Shown here: positions 1 through 8,292 of the stretch, piece after piece | Position numbering within the stretch: the stretch's first letter is position 1 | Layout of the letters: every line of letters starts with the position of its first letter | Source of the DNA: JAWLBM01 sp041687675 | Lineage (GTDB): Bacteria > Pseudomonadota > Alphaproteobacteria > Rhizobiales > Pleomorphomonadaceae | NCBI GenBank assembly: GCA_041687675.1 | Contig: JAWLBM010000003.1 | Location: 124,001 to 188,000, forward strand | Length of the DNA stretch: 64,000 bases | Reading direction: 5' to 3' | Made by a program: the position numbers and the translations under genes | Notes under the pieces: model-generated | Seen by the model: the letters and a program-made list of their open reading frames with translations, nothing else | What the model was told of the DNA's origin: nothing | Databases searched by the model: none

Positions 1-376
1 GGCCGGGGTCGATCCCGAAGGTGGTCAGGGAGATGTCCCTCTCGCCGCGATCCCAGGGCACGTTGCCGACGAAGAGCCCCATGCCTTCCGTGACGTCCGG
101 ATCGGCCAACGCCTGCAGCATCCATTGTCGCGCCACGTTGCCGCCCTCGGCCAGCGCGTTGGCGTCCGCGGCCGAAATCATGATGTCTGCCGCGAAGAAT
201 TCGTACGGCCGGAGCGTTGCCGCCGCCATCGAGTTCATGATGCCGAGCTGGACGAAGACCAGCACGTTGGCGAAGGCCACCCCGGCCAGCGCCGCCGCGA
301 AACGGCCGGGCTTGTGCGTCAGCTGCAGCCAGCCGATCGGCAGCCGGCCGAAGAGGAGTTGCAGGATCCGGCTCAT
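1..376 (-). CDS. DevC-like ABC transporter permease (partial, runs off left edge)
   Basis: The first 125 codons of an ABC exporter permease are present; the rest lies outside the window. The N-terminus reads MSRILQLLFGRLPIGWLQLT, then a hydrophobic helix (LAGVAFANVLVFVQLGIMN) and an extracytoplasmic start (FFAADIMIS). The pattern 'P-GWLQL-H, helix, N, DxxxIS' is typical of DevC-type (MacB-fold) permeases that pair with DevB adaptors. The start ATG overlaps the stop of the upstream adaptor gene by 4 nt (ATGA), so the two are translationally coupled. An ATPase subunit (DevA) is expected further downstream but cannot be seen. The substrate is unknown; DevBCA exporters move glycolipids in cyanobacteria, but homologues elsewhere are uncharacterised. 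Confidence 0.8.
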   Translation of the reverse strand, partial: MSRILQLLFGRLPIGWLQLTHKPGRFAAALAGVAFANVLVFVQLGIMNSMAAATLRPYEFFAADIMISAADANALAEGGNVARQWMLQALADPDVTEGMGLFVGNVPWDRGERDISLTTFGIDPG

Positions 377-1590
377 CTTGCCGCCCGCGCGCCTGCCGCG
401 GTGTCGATCCGCGCGACCGCCTCGAGGTTGGTGTAGCGCGCGGCGACGGCCGAGGAGGCGGGGTCGAGCGCGACGAGAACCCGGATCACCCGGGCGTCGG
501 AATTGGCCGCCGCATCGTCCGAGATCAGGCCCTGCCGGCCGACCGTCAGGCCGATGCTCTCGACCGTGCCGCGCAGGCTCCGCCCCAGCGCGTCGGCGAC
601 GATCTCGACCGGCTGGCCTTCCGCGACATCGGCGATGCGGTCCTGCCAGATCTCGACCTCGGCCATCATCTGGCCGGTGTCGCCCATCTCCATGATGCCC
701 TCGGCCGGCGGGCGCTGCCCGGGCGTGGCATGGATGTCGAGGATCGTGCCGGTGATCGGCGCCCGCACCTCGGAGCGGAGAAGGTCCATCCGCGCGCGTT
801 CCAGTTCGGCCTCGGCGGCGGCCACGTTGCGGGCGGCGACAACCACGTCGGGCTGCTCGTCCAGCCCCACGGCGGAAAAGCGCGTGAGCGTCGCCTCGGC
901 CCGCTCGACGGCGAGCGCCGCTCCCCGGGCGGCGGTGCGCGCGGCGTCGAGGGTGGCCGAGGTGGCGACGCCGCGTTCGGCGAGGGCCTCCGTCCGGGCC
1001 AGGCTGGCCTCCGCGTCCTGGGCCGTCGCACGGGCCTGGTCGAGCGTCGCCTGCGCCTCGGCGCGGCTGGCCTCGATGTCGGCGCGGGTCTGCATCAACG
1101 CGGCCTCGCGCACGGCCAGGTTCGCCTCGGCCTGCAGCACGGCGCCCTCCAGCGCCTCGCGGTTGTCGAGCCGTGCCAGGGGCGTCGACCGCGCGACGCG
1201 GTCGCCGATCGCCACCAGGATCTCCGCGACCCGCGCATCGCCGGCGCCGTAGGGCGCCGCGACGACGGCGGTGTCGCCGCGCGGCATGATCCGCGCCAGC
1301 CCCACCACGTCCGAGGGCAGCATCGTCTCGGCCATCTGCCGGGGCACCTCGATGTCCGGCGGCAGCGCGATGGGGTTGTCGGCCCCTCCACCCGGCTGGA
1401 GACCGGTCAGGCCATAGAACCACTGCAGCCCCGGCGGCTGGAAGTACATGCCGACGACCCCGCCGGAAAACATGAACACGGGAATCAGCAGGACAAGGAG
1501 GTAGCGCTTGCGGAACCACCGGCGCCGCGGCCGAGGGTCCTCTGGCAAGCGCAGATCGAGCGGCAGCGTCGGGTCGTCAGCCTGGGTCAT
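373..1590 (-). CDS. HlyD/DevB-type membrane fusion protein
   Basis: This encodes a periplasmic adaptor of 405 residues. A short cytoplasmic basic N-terminus (PRPRRRWFRKR) precedes one membrane helix (LLVLLIPVFMFSGGVVGMYF). A biotinyl-lipoyl-like half follows (residues ~95-150), then a long Ala/Glu/Arg-rich coiled-coil hairpin (~150-260) and the second lipoyl half with 'RAPITGTILDI' (~285), ending in a beta-barrel. This order is the classic HlyD/DevB architecture. The start at 1590 has AGAGG about 9 nt upstream; an in-frame ATG at 1599 is an alternative. It is coupled to the DevC-like permease by a 4-nt overlap. An FNR/FixK-type box lies about 80 nt upstream, suggesting oxygen-responsive expression (inference). 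Confidence 0.82.
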   Translation of the reverse strand: MTQADDPTLPLDLRLPEDPRPRRRWFRKRYLLVLLIPVFMFSGGVVGMYFQPPGLQWFYGLTGLQPGGGADNPIALPPDIEVPRQMAETMLPSDVVGLARIMPRGDTAVVAAPYGAGDARVAEILVAIGDRVARSTPLARLDNREALEGAVLQAEANLAVREAALMQTRADIEASRAEAQATLDQARATAQDAEASLARTEALAERGVATSATLDAARTAARGAALAVERAEATLTRFSAVGLDEQPDVVVAARNVAAAEAELERARMDLLRSEVRAPITGTILDIHATPGQRPPAEGIMEMGDTGQMMAEVEIWQDRIADVAEGQPVEIVADALGRSLRGTVESIGLTVGRQGLISDDAAANSDARVIRVLVALDPASSAVAARYTNLEAVARIDTAAGARAAR

Positions 1591-2005
1591 GCCCCTCATC
1601 CTCTGGTGGACGCACACGATGCCGCGCCCGCTGCCGTCCTCGATGTCTACTCACCGCATCCTGCCGTCTCGTTGACTTGCGTCAACCGCGTCGGCGCCAT
1701 CGTCCGCCATCGCCCGGGCGGCGCTGCGGTCCCAGGGAGCCGGCTCCGCCGTTTCCCCCCTTCGGCGAGGGCGAACATCAGGGGCGCGTGTCGCAGGAGT
1801 ATGCCGAAGCACCCGCCGAATTGTATCGAAGTGTCTCGAGCCGGGTCGCCGCCCTCGAGAGCCGGAGCGGCGCGCCCACAGCCTCCCGCCGGGCCCCTCC
1901 GGCGGTTCCGGAGGGTGCGAAGGCGAGCGCTGGTATTGTTCCGGACGGCGATCGCTCACGCGCCCGACGGGCGACCAGCCGTCACCGGGGGAGTCGTGCC
2001 CCACC
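1591..2005. other. Intergenic region upstream of the exporter operon
   Basis: No convincing coding sequence was seen. The stretch separates two minus-strand genes and carries the FNR/FixK-type palindrome at 1671-1686. Open frames here lack family resemblance and look like GC-rich spurious frames. Confidence 0.6.
1671..1686. promoter_or_regulatory. FNR/FixK-type binding site (GTTGACTTGCGTCAAC)
   Basis: The sequence is a perfect inverted repeat GTTGAC-TTGC-GTCAAC. Its core TTGAC-N4-GTCAA matches the TTGAY-N4-RTCAA consensus of the alphaproteobacterial Crp/Fnr family (FnrL, FixK, Anr-like). The centre lies about 88 nt upstream of the DevB-like start codon at 1590, a plausible activator position for a promoter reading left. 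Which regulator binds is not shown by the sequence. Confidence 0.6.
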
Positions 2006-2428
2006 TCACGGGACCGCCACCGGCCGCCGTCCCGCACGCGACGCGATGAACGCCGCTGCCAGCCAGAAGCCGCTGCGCAAGGCCATGGCCGCGACGGTGC
2101 GCGGCTCGTAGGTCCCCCCGAGCGCGATGTGCACGCCGAGCGCGGCGAAGACGGCCAGCGTGGACCCGGCGATCACCCAGGCGAGGACGGCCGCCCAGCG
2201 GAAGCGGAGCCAGAGCCCGATGCCCGCGGCAACATAGGCAAAGCCGGCAAGGGTGTTGAACCAGACGACGAACGGGACGTAGTCGCCCGCGGCGCCGAGG
2301 GCCTCCTCGCTGCCGAGGAGAACGCTCCCGCCCTGCCAGATCGTCGCCAGTCCGAACAGGGTGGCCACGGCGGCGGCCGTCTTCAGGAGGACGGTGGAAA
2401 GGTGGGGGCGCGCGTTCATGGCTGTCAT
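2006..2428 (-). CDS. Small four-helix integral membrane protein, unknown function
   Basis: A 140-residue protein (137 if the ATG at 2419 is used) with about four hydrophobic segments: TVLLKTAAAVATLFGLATI, FVVWFNTLAGFAYVAAGIG, AAVLAWVIAGSTLAVFAALG and MALRSGFWLAAAFIAS. A GDY motif precedes helix 2 and a conserved-looking GGTYEPRTVA loop precedes helix 4. No family is recognised with certainty; the size and topology recall small uncharacterised inner-membrane proteins with a DoxX-like layout. It lies upstream of the exporter genes in the same direction but is separated by 415 nt, so it is probably independent. No shine-dalgarno sequence clearly decides the start. Confidence 0.6.
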   Translation of the reverse strand: MTAMNARPHLSTVLLKTAAAVATLFGLATIWQGGSVLLGSEEALGAAGDYVPFVVWFNTLAGFAYVAAGIGLWLRFRWAAVLAWVIAGSTLAVFAALGVHIALGGTYEPRTVAAMALRSGFWLAAAFIASRAGRRPVAVP

Positions 2429-2788
2429 CCATCGCACGACGTAGGATGGCGTGTCCTCAACCTGGGTCACACAGGCGTGCAGTTTGCCGGACCCCGAGGG
2501 TGCCCGACCGCGGTCCCGGCCGGCCTTCGAGCCGCCGCTCCCGGGGTGCGCCGGTCCCTCCCGGTGCGCCCCGTTTCCTCGTGAGGTCCGGGCGCCGACC
2601 CTGTAGAGTTCCCTGCCGCGTTCGACCGGGTCGCACCCTGCGCCGCGCGGCCCCGGCGCCGGCGCACGGTTCCCCGGGCGGACAAAGATCGGGTTGGCAA
2701 GGCGTGCCGGCGGTCTCGCTGTCGCCCGGATCACGCAGGCCGGCGATCGGGACCCTCCGGGGCGCGGACAGAAGCGAGGGAGACGACC
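2429..2788. other. Divergent intergenic region
   Basis: About 360 nt lie between a leftward membrane protein gene and a rightward cupin gene, so promoters for both should be here. No strong -35/-10 pair or operator was recognised by eye, and no coding sequence was seen. Confidence 0.5.
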
Positions 2789-3184
2789 ATGCAGATCACA
2801 CGTGCCGGCGCGCAGAACTCGGCCAAGGGGCCGGCCGACTGGTTCACCGGCGAGGTCCGGATCGACCCGCTGTTTCCCGCCCGTGATCCGGCGCGCGCCG
2901 CCGGCAACGCGGTGACCTTCGAGCCGGGTGCCCGGACCGCCTGGCACACGCACCCCCTCGGGCAGGTGCTGATCGTCACCTCGGGCTGCGGCAGGGTCCA
3001 GCGTGAGGGCGGCCCGATCGAGGAGGTCCGCCCGGGCGACGTGGTGTGGTTCGAGCCCGGCGAAAAGCATTGGCACGGCGCCGGACCCGCAACCGCCATG
3101 ACCCACATCGCCATCCAGGAGAGCCTCGGCGGCAGCGCCGTCGAGTGGCTGGAGCACGTTACCGACGACGAATATCGCGGCTGA
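2789..3184 (+). CDS. Cupin-domain protein (mandelonitrile lyase-like/small cupin)
   Basis: A 131-residue single-domain cupin without a signal peptide. Cupin motif 1 is AWHTHPLGQVLIVTSGCGRV (two His and a later Gly; the Glu is replaced by Gln) around residues 51-70. Motif 2 is PGDVVWFEPGEKHWHG around residues 86-101, giving the third metal His. The rest (ITRAGAQNSAKGPADWFTG at the N-terminus, FEPGARTAWHTHP) resembles the small cupins annotated as (R)-mandelonitrile lyase-like or carboxymuconolactone-associated. The start ATG follows a good GAGGGAG ribosome site. Metal-dependent isomerase, lyase or sensor roles are all possible and the substrate is unknown. A second, secreted cupin follows 200 nt downstream on the same strand. 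Confidence 0.75.
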   Translation: MQITRAGAQNSAKGPADWFTGEVRIDPLFPARDPARAAGNAVTFEPGARTAWHTHPLGQVLIVTSGCGRVQREGGPIEEVRPGDVVWFEPGEKHWHGAGPATAMTHIAIQESLGGSAVEWLEHVTDDEYRG

Positions 3185-3391
3185 CCGGAGGACACCCCTG
3201 CGCGCCCGTTGCCATTCGTGGAAAGGGCGGAGCGGAGAGCGGGACGTGGCGCGGCGAGCATGCGGCAGCCGTCGATCCCGATTTCCGAGCAGCGGCAGAA
3301 CGATCGCGGTCGCGCACCGTTGGCACCGGGTCGGGCGGTGCCTCGCATGGAGGCCGCTCGGCCCATCGCCAACCAACGAGGGAGAGGTCCT

Positions 3392-3877
3392 ATGAACACC
3401 TCCGCATCGACGTTTGCTGCTGCAGCAGGCCTCGGGACTTCGCTCGCGCTGGGGCTGGTCGTCCAGGCCTTCGCGCAGGAGCAGGGCACCCACGTGCTCC
3501 TGCCGCCGGGCGAGGTCGAGTACCAGGCCGGCCCGCCGTCGCTCGCGGACGGATCGGAATACGCCGTGCTCTACGGCGATCCGGGCGCCGAGGGCGTGTT
3601 CGCCATGCGGCTCCGGCTGCCGGACGGGTTCGAAATCGCGCCCCACACCCACCCCAGGCCAGAGATCGTGACCGTGATCTCCGGCGCGTTCCTGATCGGG
3701 ACCGGCGAGGAAGCCGACCGCGAGGCCGCGACTCGGCTCGAGCCGGGTGGCTTCTTCGCCTTCGATCCCGGAATGGCGCACTACGCCTATGCGGACGGCG
3801 AGACCGTCATCCAGCTGAACAGCATCGGTCCCTGGCAGATCGACTACGTCGATACCGAGGACGATCCCCGGAGCTAG
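3392..3877 (+). CDS. Exported cupin-domain protein
   Basis: A 161-residue protein with a probable signal peptide (ALGLVVQAFAQE, cleavage near residue 29). A cupin core follows: motif 1 IAPHTHPRPEIVTVISGAF (H, H, E) and motif 2 PGGFFAFDPGMAHYAYA (His). All expected metal ligands are present, so it is likely a periplasmic metal-binding cupin. The start at 3392 is chosen because GGGAGAGG lies just upstream and a signal sequence begins there. No family function is known; the closest described group is small secreted cupins annotated as DUF4437-like or 'cupin domain'. Its neighbour upstream is a cytoplasmic cupin, suggesting a recent pair or a shared substrate (inference). Confidence 0.7.
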   Translation: MNTSASTFAAAAGLGTSLALGLVVQAFAQEQGTHVLLPPGEVEYQAGPPSLADGSEYAVLYGDPGAEGVFAMRLRLPDGFEIAPHTHPRPEIVTVISGAFLIGTGEEADREAATRLEPGGFFAFDPGMAHYAYADGETVIQLNSIGPWQIDYVDTEDDPRS

Positions 3878-3887
3878 GCGCTCCCGT

Positions 3888-3923
3888 GCCGGGCACCCGC
3901 GCCGTCCGCGGCCGGTGCCCGGC
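3888..3923. terminator. GC-rich hairpin between convergent genes
   Basis: A 10-bp perfect stem (GCCGGGCACC / GGTGCCCGGC) encloses a 16-nt loop just after the cupin stop and before the end of the convergent FeeM-like gene. It has no T-run, so it would be a weak or bidirectional terminator at best. Confidence 0.4.
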
Positions 3924-3971
3924 CGATCCGCGTCCGCTGTGCGCCGGCGCTTCGCGCGGTCGAGGCCGATG

Positions 3972-4727
3972 TCACTGCGGCAGCTCGCAGGGAGCGGACC
4001 AGGCGCCCCGCTGCCCCCCCGTCGTCTGCGTTGATGCCGGGGGCCTGGCGACGGGGCGCGGCCCGAAGATTCCGCCCCGCTCCGCCGGCGTCGAGCGCAG
4101 GAACGGGAGGCGTGCCTCCACGACAGCCTTCTGCTGCTGGAAATCCAGGAAGAGCAGGCTGAGCGGCTTCTTCAGCGTGTTGTAGGGCCGACAGTCCGCG
4201 ACGAGCCGGTAGTTGAACACCCGCCGGTAGAACGCCTGATGCTCGGCCCTTGCCGTGGACAGCACGATGTCCGCCCCGTAGTGCTCGCCCGCGATCCACC
4301 CGAGCCGCGCCGTGACGTAGGCGAGTTCCGGGAACTCGCGGGAGGCCTCGTAGTCCACGACGAAACGGCTTGGATCGACGATGATCCTCCCTGCGTCGAG
4401 CTCGGGCTCCAGAACGTCGGCGAAGGCCCACATGGCCGGGAGCGCGCGGCAGCCCGGGGACGTCGCATGGACCCTCATCGACGCGCACAGGCGCTCGCCG
4501 ACATAGATGCCATAGACCCGGGCATTCTCCGTCTCGTCATATGGGTCGGTGAACAGCCCGGTGGCGTTCGCGTCGATCGCCTGCTCGCGGAGGTAGGCGC
4601 GATAGCGCTGCCGGAAGATGGCCTCCCGCTCCCGCGGCGCCACGGCGAGCCGGTACTCCGCCCGCGAGAGGAGGTGCTGGACGCGATCGGCAAAACTCAG
4701 CTTTTGTCTCACAGACGCTGCCGTCAT
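3972..4727 (-). CDS. FeeM-like N-acyl amino acid synthase / autoinducer-synthase fold
   Basis: A 251-residue protein. An N-terminal alpha-helical lead is followed by the GNAT-like 'autoinducer synthase' core: EREAIFRQRYRAYL (~28-41), FTDPYDETENARVYGIYVGE (substrate arm), SMRVHATSP, then a conserved EFPELAYVTARLGWIA segment and a C-terminal FYRRVFNYRLVADCRPY motif. This combination matches the FeeM family, which condenses acyl-ACP chains with free amino acids such as tyrosine and is related to LuxI. The start at 4727 is supported by GAGG six nt upstream. The last ~50 residues are Pro/Arg/Thr-rich and probably disordered. The gene stands alone, with no fee cluster beside it. Product identity is not predictable. 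Confidence 0.7.
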   Translation of the reverse strand: MTAASVRQKLSFADRVQHLLSRAEYRLAVAPREREAIFRQRYRAYLREQAIDANATGLFTDPYDETENARVYGIYVGERLCASMRVHATSPGCRALPAMWAFADVLEPELDAGRIIVDPSRFVVDYEASREFPELAYVTARLGWIAGEHYGADIVLSTARAEHQAFYRRVFNYRLVADCRPYNTLKKPLSLLFLDFQQQKAVVEARLPFLRSTPAERGGIFGPRPVARPPASTQTTGGQRGAWSAPCELPQ

Positions 4728-4861
4728 CCCGATCCTCACTGCCCGGCATCAATTACTAATTAACCTATATGATCGGATGACGACCAAGAGGAGGGATGGC
4801 GGGCGGATTCCTGCGGTTATGGTTAACGGCGCCGCAGATCGCCGCACCCCTGGCGACCCGC
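4728..4861 (-). promoter_or_regulatory. AT-rich leader of the FeeM-like gene
   Basis: A local AT-rich block (4750-4775) stands out from the GC-rich surroundings and contains the perfect odd palindrome AATTACTAATT (4751-4761), 24 nt upstream of the start codon. This is likely the core promoter or an operator for the FeeM-like gene. No clear -35/-10 pair was assigned. Confidence 0.35.
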
Positions 4862-7189
4862 CTAGCCCACGGCGCGGGTTACGTCGTCCTGGCGCTCGCG
4901 CGCCAGCAGCGCGCGCAGCGGTTCGGAGGCGATCGGCCGGGAGAAATAGTAGCCCTGGATCTCGTCGATCCCGGCGAAGCCGGCCAGGAGGTGAAGCTGC
5001 TCGTCCGTCTCGATACCCTCGACGGCGACCCGCATGCCGAGTTCGGAACTGAGCCGGGCGATTCCGCGCAGGAGGATGCGTGACGAGGCATCGGTCGCCA
5101 GTTCACGGATGAACGAGCGGTCGACCTTGACCTTGTTGAACCGGAAGCTTCGGAGGTAGCTGAGGCTGGAGTAGCCCGTCCCGAAGTCGTCGAGGGAGAT
5201 GTGCACGCCGAGGCCGCGGATCTGTTCGAGCGCCCGGATCGTGCTCGCCTCTTCCTGCAGCAGCGCCGACTCGGTGATCTCGACCTCGAGCCGGGACGGA
5301 TCCAGGCCCGACACCGCCAGCGCCTCGGCCACCGTCGAGGCGATGTCGTCCTGCTTGAACTGCACCGACGAGAGATTGACGGCCACCTTGACGTCGTCGG
5401 GCCAGCCGGTGCACTCGCGGCAGGCCTCGATGAGCACCCAGCGCCCGATCGGGACGATGAGGCCGGTCTCCTCGGCGATCGGGATGAAGTCGGACGGGGC
5501 GACGGCACCGCGATCGGCATGGGTCCACCGAAGCAGGGCCTCGCAGGTGGAGAAACGGCCGGCGTGTATGTCGTAGAGGGGCTGGAACGCGAGCTGGAAG
5601 GAGCCGGTCTCGACCGCCGCGCGGAGGTCCAGCTCGAGCGTGCGGCGGGTCAGCGCCTTCACCGCCATCTCCGGCCGGAAGAAGCACCAGCGGCCGCGCC
5701 CCTGGTTCTTCACCTCGTAGAGGGCGGTATCGGCGTCCCGGAGCAACTGGTCCGGGTCGGAGGTTCCGCGGCCCGCGATCGCGATCCCGACGCTGGCCCC
5801 GATGATCACCTTGTGCTTATCGACATCATAGGCCGCCGACAGGCTCTCGATGACGCGCTTGGCGATCACCGCGGCGGCGCTGGCGTCACCCCGGGGCACG
5901 ATCACGATGAACTCGTCGCCCCCGAACCTCGCGAGCTTCAGGGTCGGCCCCGCGAGCGCGCGCAGCCGCTCCGCCACCTGGCACAGCAGGGCGTCCCCGA
6001 ACTGGTGGCCGAGCGTGTCGTTGACCTGCTTGAAGTGGTCGAGGTCCACGAACAGAACGGCGTAGCCGGACGTGCGGCCCTCGTGTCGCGCGAGGTCCTC
6101 CATCTGCCGGCGCAGGGCGTAGCGGTTCGGCAGCCCGGTCAGGGTGTCGAATGTCGCGAGTTGGTTGATCTTCCGCTCCGCCACCCGGCGCTCGGTGATG
6201 TCCTGGACGATGGCGACCCAGCCGCCCGCCGCCATCGGCTGGACGGCGATGGACAGCGTGCGGCCGTCCGTGGTGTCCAGCAACAGATCCTCCAGCGGGG
6301 CGTCGGGCTTCGCCCCGAGGGAGTGCCGCAGGCGGTCCGCCTGGTCCGCCGCGACGAGACCGGCCTCGGCGCAGGCGTCCGCCAGGCGGTCCGCCTCGAT
6401 GCCCTCGGGCAGTCGCTCGGCCGGCAGGCGCAGCAGTTCGAGGAAGCGGGAGTTGCGCACCACCAGTTTTCCGTCGGCGTGGAACATGGCGAGCCCATGC
6501 GGCATGTTGTTCAGGGCCGTATCGAAGCGGCTGGCGAGCACACTGACGTTGCGGGCGCCGACGACGGCCTTCAGCAGCGTCTTGCGCAGCCCGGACGAGA
6601 TGAACTTCAGGGCCAGCAGCAGCGGTGCGAGCACGAGGGCGATGATGATGGGGTAGTACCCCCCCATCCAGACCAGTCCGACAACCACCGGCACGCCCGC
6701 GCAGAGGATCTGCGACACGATCAGTGTGTTGCTGGCGAAGTTCCGGCCGGACACGCCGATCAGGTAGGCGATGACCGTGCCGAAGCTGATGAGGTGCGCG
6801 AACGGATCGGTCGTCCGCACGAAGGTGATCAGACAGAACACGCCGAGAAGGGCGACGTACACCGCCGCGCCGATCGCATAGAGGACCTCCCAGCGACGGA
6901 CGTCGGCGACCGACTTGGGTTGCGACCGCCGGCCGAGGTAGATCCGCATGAGCAGGACCCGGACCGCCGTCACCGCCACGATCAGCGCGGCGCAGGCATA
7001 GAGGCTCCACTCGCCGGTCTTGTACGCCGTGATGGCGGCGCCCATGGACGCGGCGAACGAGCCGATGAACATCGAGCGGGCTTCGCCGAACAGCGAGTCG
7101 ACCAGCGAGGCGTAGACATCCGCCGGCATCTCGAGCCGGTCGGCCGGGTTTTTCTTCGCCTCTGAGTCTCCTCCGGGCATTCGCCTCAT
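4862..7189 (-). CDS. Membrane-anchored GGDEF-EAL c-di-GMP signalling protein
   Basis: About 775 residues. The N-terminal ~180 residues carry five or six membrane helices, followed by a PAS-like domain (VLASRFDTALNNMPHGLAMF to AIVQDITERR). The GGDEF domain has an intact RFGGDEF site (G423-F427) with a DTLTGLPNR lead-in. The EAL domain has CEALLRW (E550), with downstream NLS, EITES and DDFGTGYSS motifs that carry metal and catalytic residues. Both active sites look competent for diguanylate cyclase and phosphodiesterase activity, although one is often dominant. It could set the c-di-GMP level read by the PilZ protein Alg44 encoded in the same window (inference). The start could be 7189 or 7180; neither has a strong ribosome site. 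Confidence 0.92.
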   Translation of the reverse strand: MRRMPGGDSEAKKNPADRLEMPADVYASLVDSLFGEARSMFIGSFAASMGAAITAYKTGEWSLYACAALIVAVTAVRVLLMRIYLGRRSQPKSVADVRRWEVLYAIGAAVYVALLGVFCLITFVRTTDPFAHLISFGTVIAYLIGVSGRNFASNTLIVSQILCAGVPVVVGLVWMGGYYPIIIALVLAPLLLALKFISSGLRKTLLKAVVGARNVSVLASRFDTALNNMPHGLAMFHADGKLVVRNSRFLELLRLPAERLPEGIEADRLADACAEAGLVAADQADRLRHSLGAKPDAPLEDLLLDTTDGRTLSIAVQPMAAGGWVAIVQDITERRVAERKINQLATFDTLTGLPNRYALRRQMEDLARHEGRTSGYAVLFVDLDHFKQVNDTLGHQFGDALLCQVAERLRALAGPTLKLARFGGDEFIVIVPRGDASAAAVIAKRVIESLSAAYDVDKHKVIIGASVGIAIAGRGTSDPDQLLRDADTALYEVKNQGRGRWCFFRPEMAVKALTRRTLELDLRAAVETGSFQLAFQPLYDIHAGRFSTCEALLRWTHADRGAVAPSDFIPIAEETGLIVPIGRWVLIEACRECTGWPDDVKVAVNLSSVQFKQDDIASTVAEALAVSGLDPSRLEVEITESALLQEEASTIRALEQIRGLGVHISLDDFGTGYSSLSYLRSFRFNKVKVDRSFIRELATDASSRILLRGIARLSSELGMRVAVEGIETDEQLHLLAGFAGIDEIQGYYFSRPIASEPLRALLARERQDDVTRAVG

Positions 7190-7210
7190 CCAATTCACCG
7201 CATGACGGGC

Positions 7211-7228
7211 CAACATTACGCAATGTTG
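7211..7228. promoter_or_regulatory. Perfect palindrome upstream of the GGDEF-EAL gene
   Basis: CAACATTACGCAATGTTG has 7-bp arms around ACGC, centred 30 nt before the start of the GGDEF-EAL gene. Position and symmetry suggest an operator; no T-run follows, so terminator function is unlikely. Confidence 0.4.
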
Positions 7229-7259
7229 CTTAAGAGGCGTTGAATACGGGCGGTCGGGG

Positions 7260-8084
7260 TCACCCGGGGACGCGCGTGTACGCCCCGACCATCCGCGGGT
7301 AGAAGAAGCAGTGGTCGCCGGCGATCGCGGCCTCGCGGATTCGCTCGGCGAGCGTGCCGGCCTGGACCGTGCCGGCGTCTGCGATGCCGAGGGCCTCGAT
7401 CCGCGGAAGCATGCTGCGAACGGTCTCGGCGATGTACTCGCAGGCGAAGGCGTCGGGGCCGCCCTCGACCCGGACGGTGGCGGCGAGGGATGGCTCCAGT
7501 CCGGCGGCGCGGAAGGCGCGGTAGAGCCGGCTGCCCATGTCGGCATGGAATCCGTCGCGGGCATAGACGGCGCCGATCCAGCCCAGTGCCTGGTCGAACA
7601 GGGGCATGGGCGGCACAACGGCGGCGGTGCCGAGGTCCATCTCGATGAACGCGATCACTCCGCCGGGCCGCACCCGCCCGGCCAGGCTGCGCAGCACGCC
7701 GTCAGGGTCCGCCTGGTGAAGAAGGATGAAGCGGCCGATCACCGCATCATAGCGGCGGTCGTCGGCGTCGGCGAGATCCGCCTGCTCGAACGCGATCTGG
7801 TCCAGGCCATCCATGGCCGCCCGGGTCCTTGCCACGTCCAGCGCGTCGGCGGAGCGGTCGATTCCGTGGACCCGCCCCTTCGGTCCGACGAGCCGGGCGG
7901 CGGCCATCGAAACGTCGCCGATGCCGCATCCGACATCCAGCACCGACATCCCGGACCCGAGCCCGGCGCTCGCCAGCACGCTCTCGGTGAAATCCGCATA
8001 GACGTCCGCCTGCCGCCGGAGCCGCAGGAGTTCCGCGTCGGAATGGCCGAGAACGTAGCCGTTTGCACCAGCATCGATGTTCAT
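7260..8084 (-). CDS. Class I SAM-dependent methyltransferase
   Basis: A 274-residue cytosolic enzyme with the Rossmann methyltransferase signature: motif I VLDVGCGIGDVSMAAA (~46-61), motif II acidic end GIDRSADALDVA, and post-motif YDAVIGRFILLHQADPD (motif IV region). A later conserved segment is GRVRPGGVIAFIEMD. The family is the Methyltransf_25/11 type that includes ubiquinone/menaquinone and small-molecule methylases; the substrate cannot be read from sequence. The start at 8084 follows AGAGGCGAG. It is divergent from the alpha/beta hydrolase at 8293, so about 210 nt of shared upstream DNA may carry both promoters. It ends 71 nt before the GGDEF-EAL start, so read-through is possible. Confidence 0.85.
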   Translation of the reverse strand: MNIDAGANGYVLGHSDAELLRLRRQADVYADFTESVLASAGLGSGMSVLDVGCGIGDVSMAAARLVGPKGRVHGIDRSADALDVARTRAAMDGLDQIAFEQADLADADDRRYDAVIGRFILLHQADPDGVLRSLAGRVRPGGVIAFIEMDLGTAAVVPPMPLFDQALGWIGAVYARDGFHADMGSRLYRAFRAAGLEPSLAATVRVEGGPDAFACEYIAETVRSMLPRIEALGIADAGTVQAGTLAERIREAAIAGDHCFFYPRMVGAYTRVPG

Positions 8085-8292
8085 CTGCCGGCTCGCCTCT
8101 TTTACATGTCGGGGTGCCTTCCGGCACGGGCGCACGGGCGCATCAGCACCCGGAGATGGTTACCCACCGGTTAATGTATCCGCTCTGATTGAAGTGAAAT
8201 TCGACACGGCATCTCAGTTCGCCTGCGGTACAGCTGCGAGCGTGGGAACCGAGCATGTGCACCGAGCACCGGCGATCTGGGAGAAGCGTGCG

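Noticed and set aside
1618..2005. Short open frames on both strands between the exporter and the membrane protein gene
   Set aside because: Overlapping frames on both strands with no motif; the FNR/FixK box suggests a regulatory function for this DNA.
5201..7165. Long plus-strand open frame opposite the GGDEF-EAL gene
   Set aside because: The opposite strand has intact GGDEF and EAL domains; this frame has no recognisable domain and only charged low-complexity sequence.
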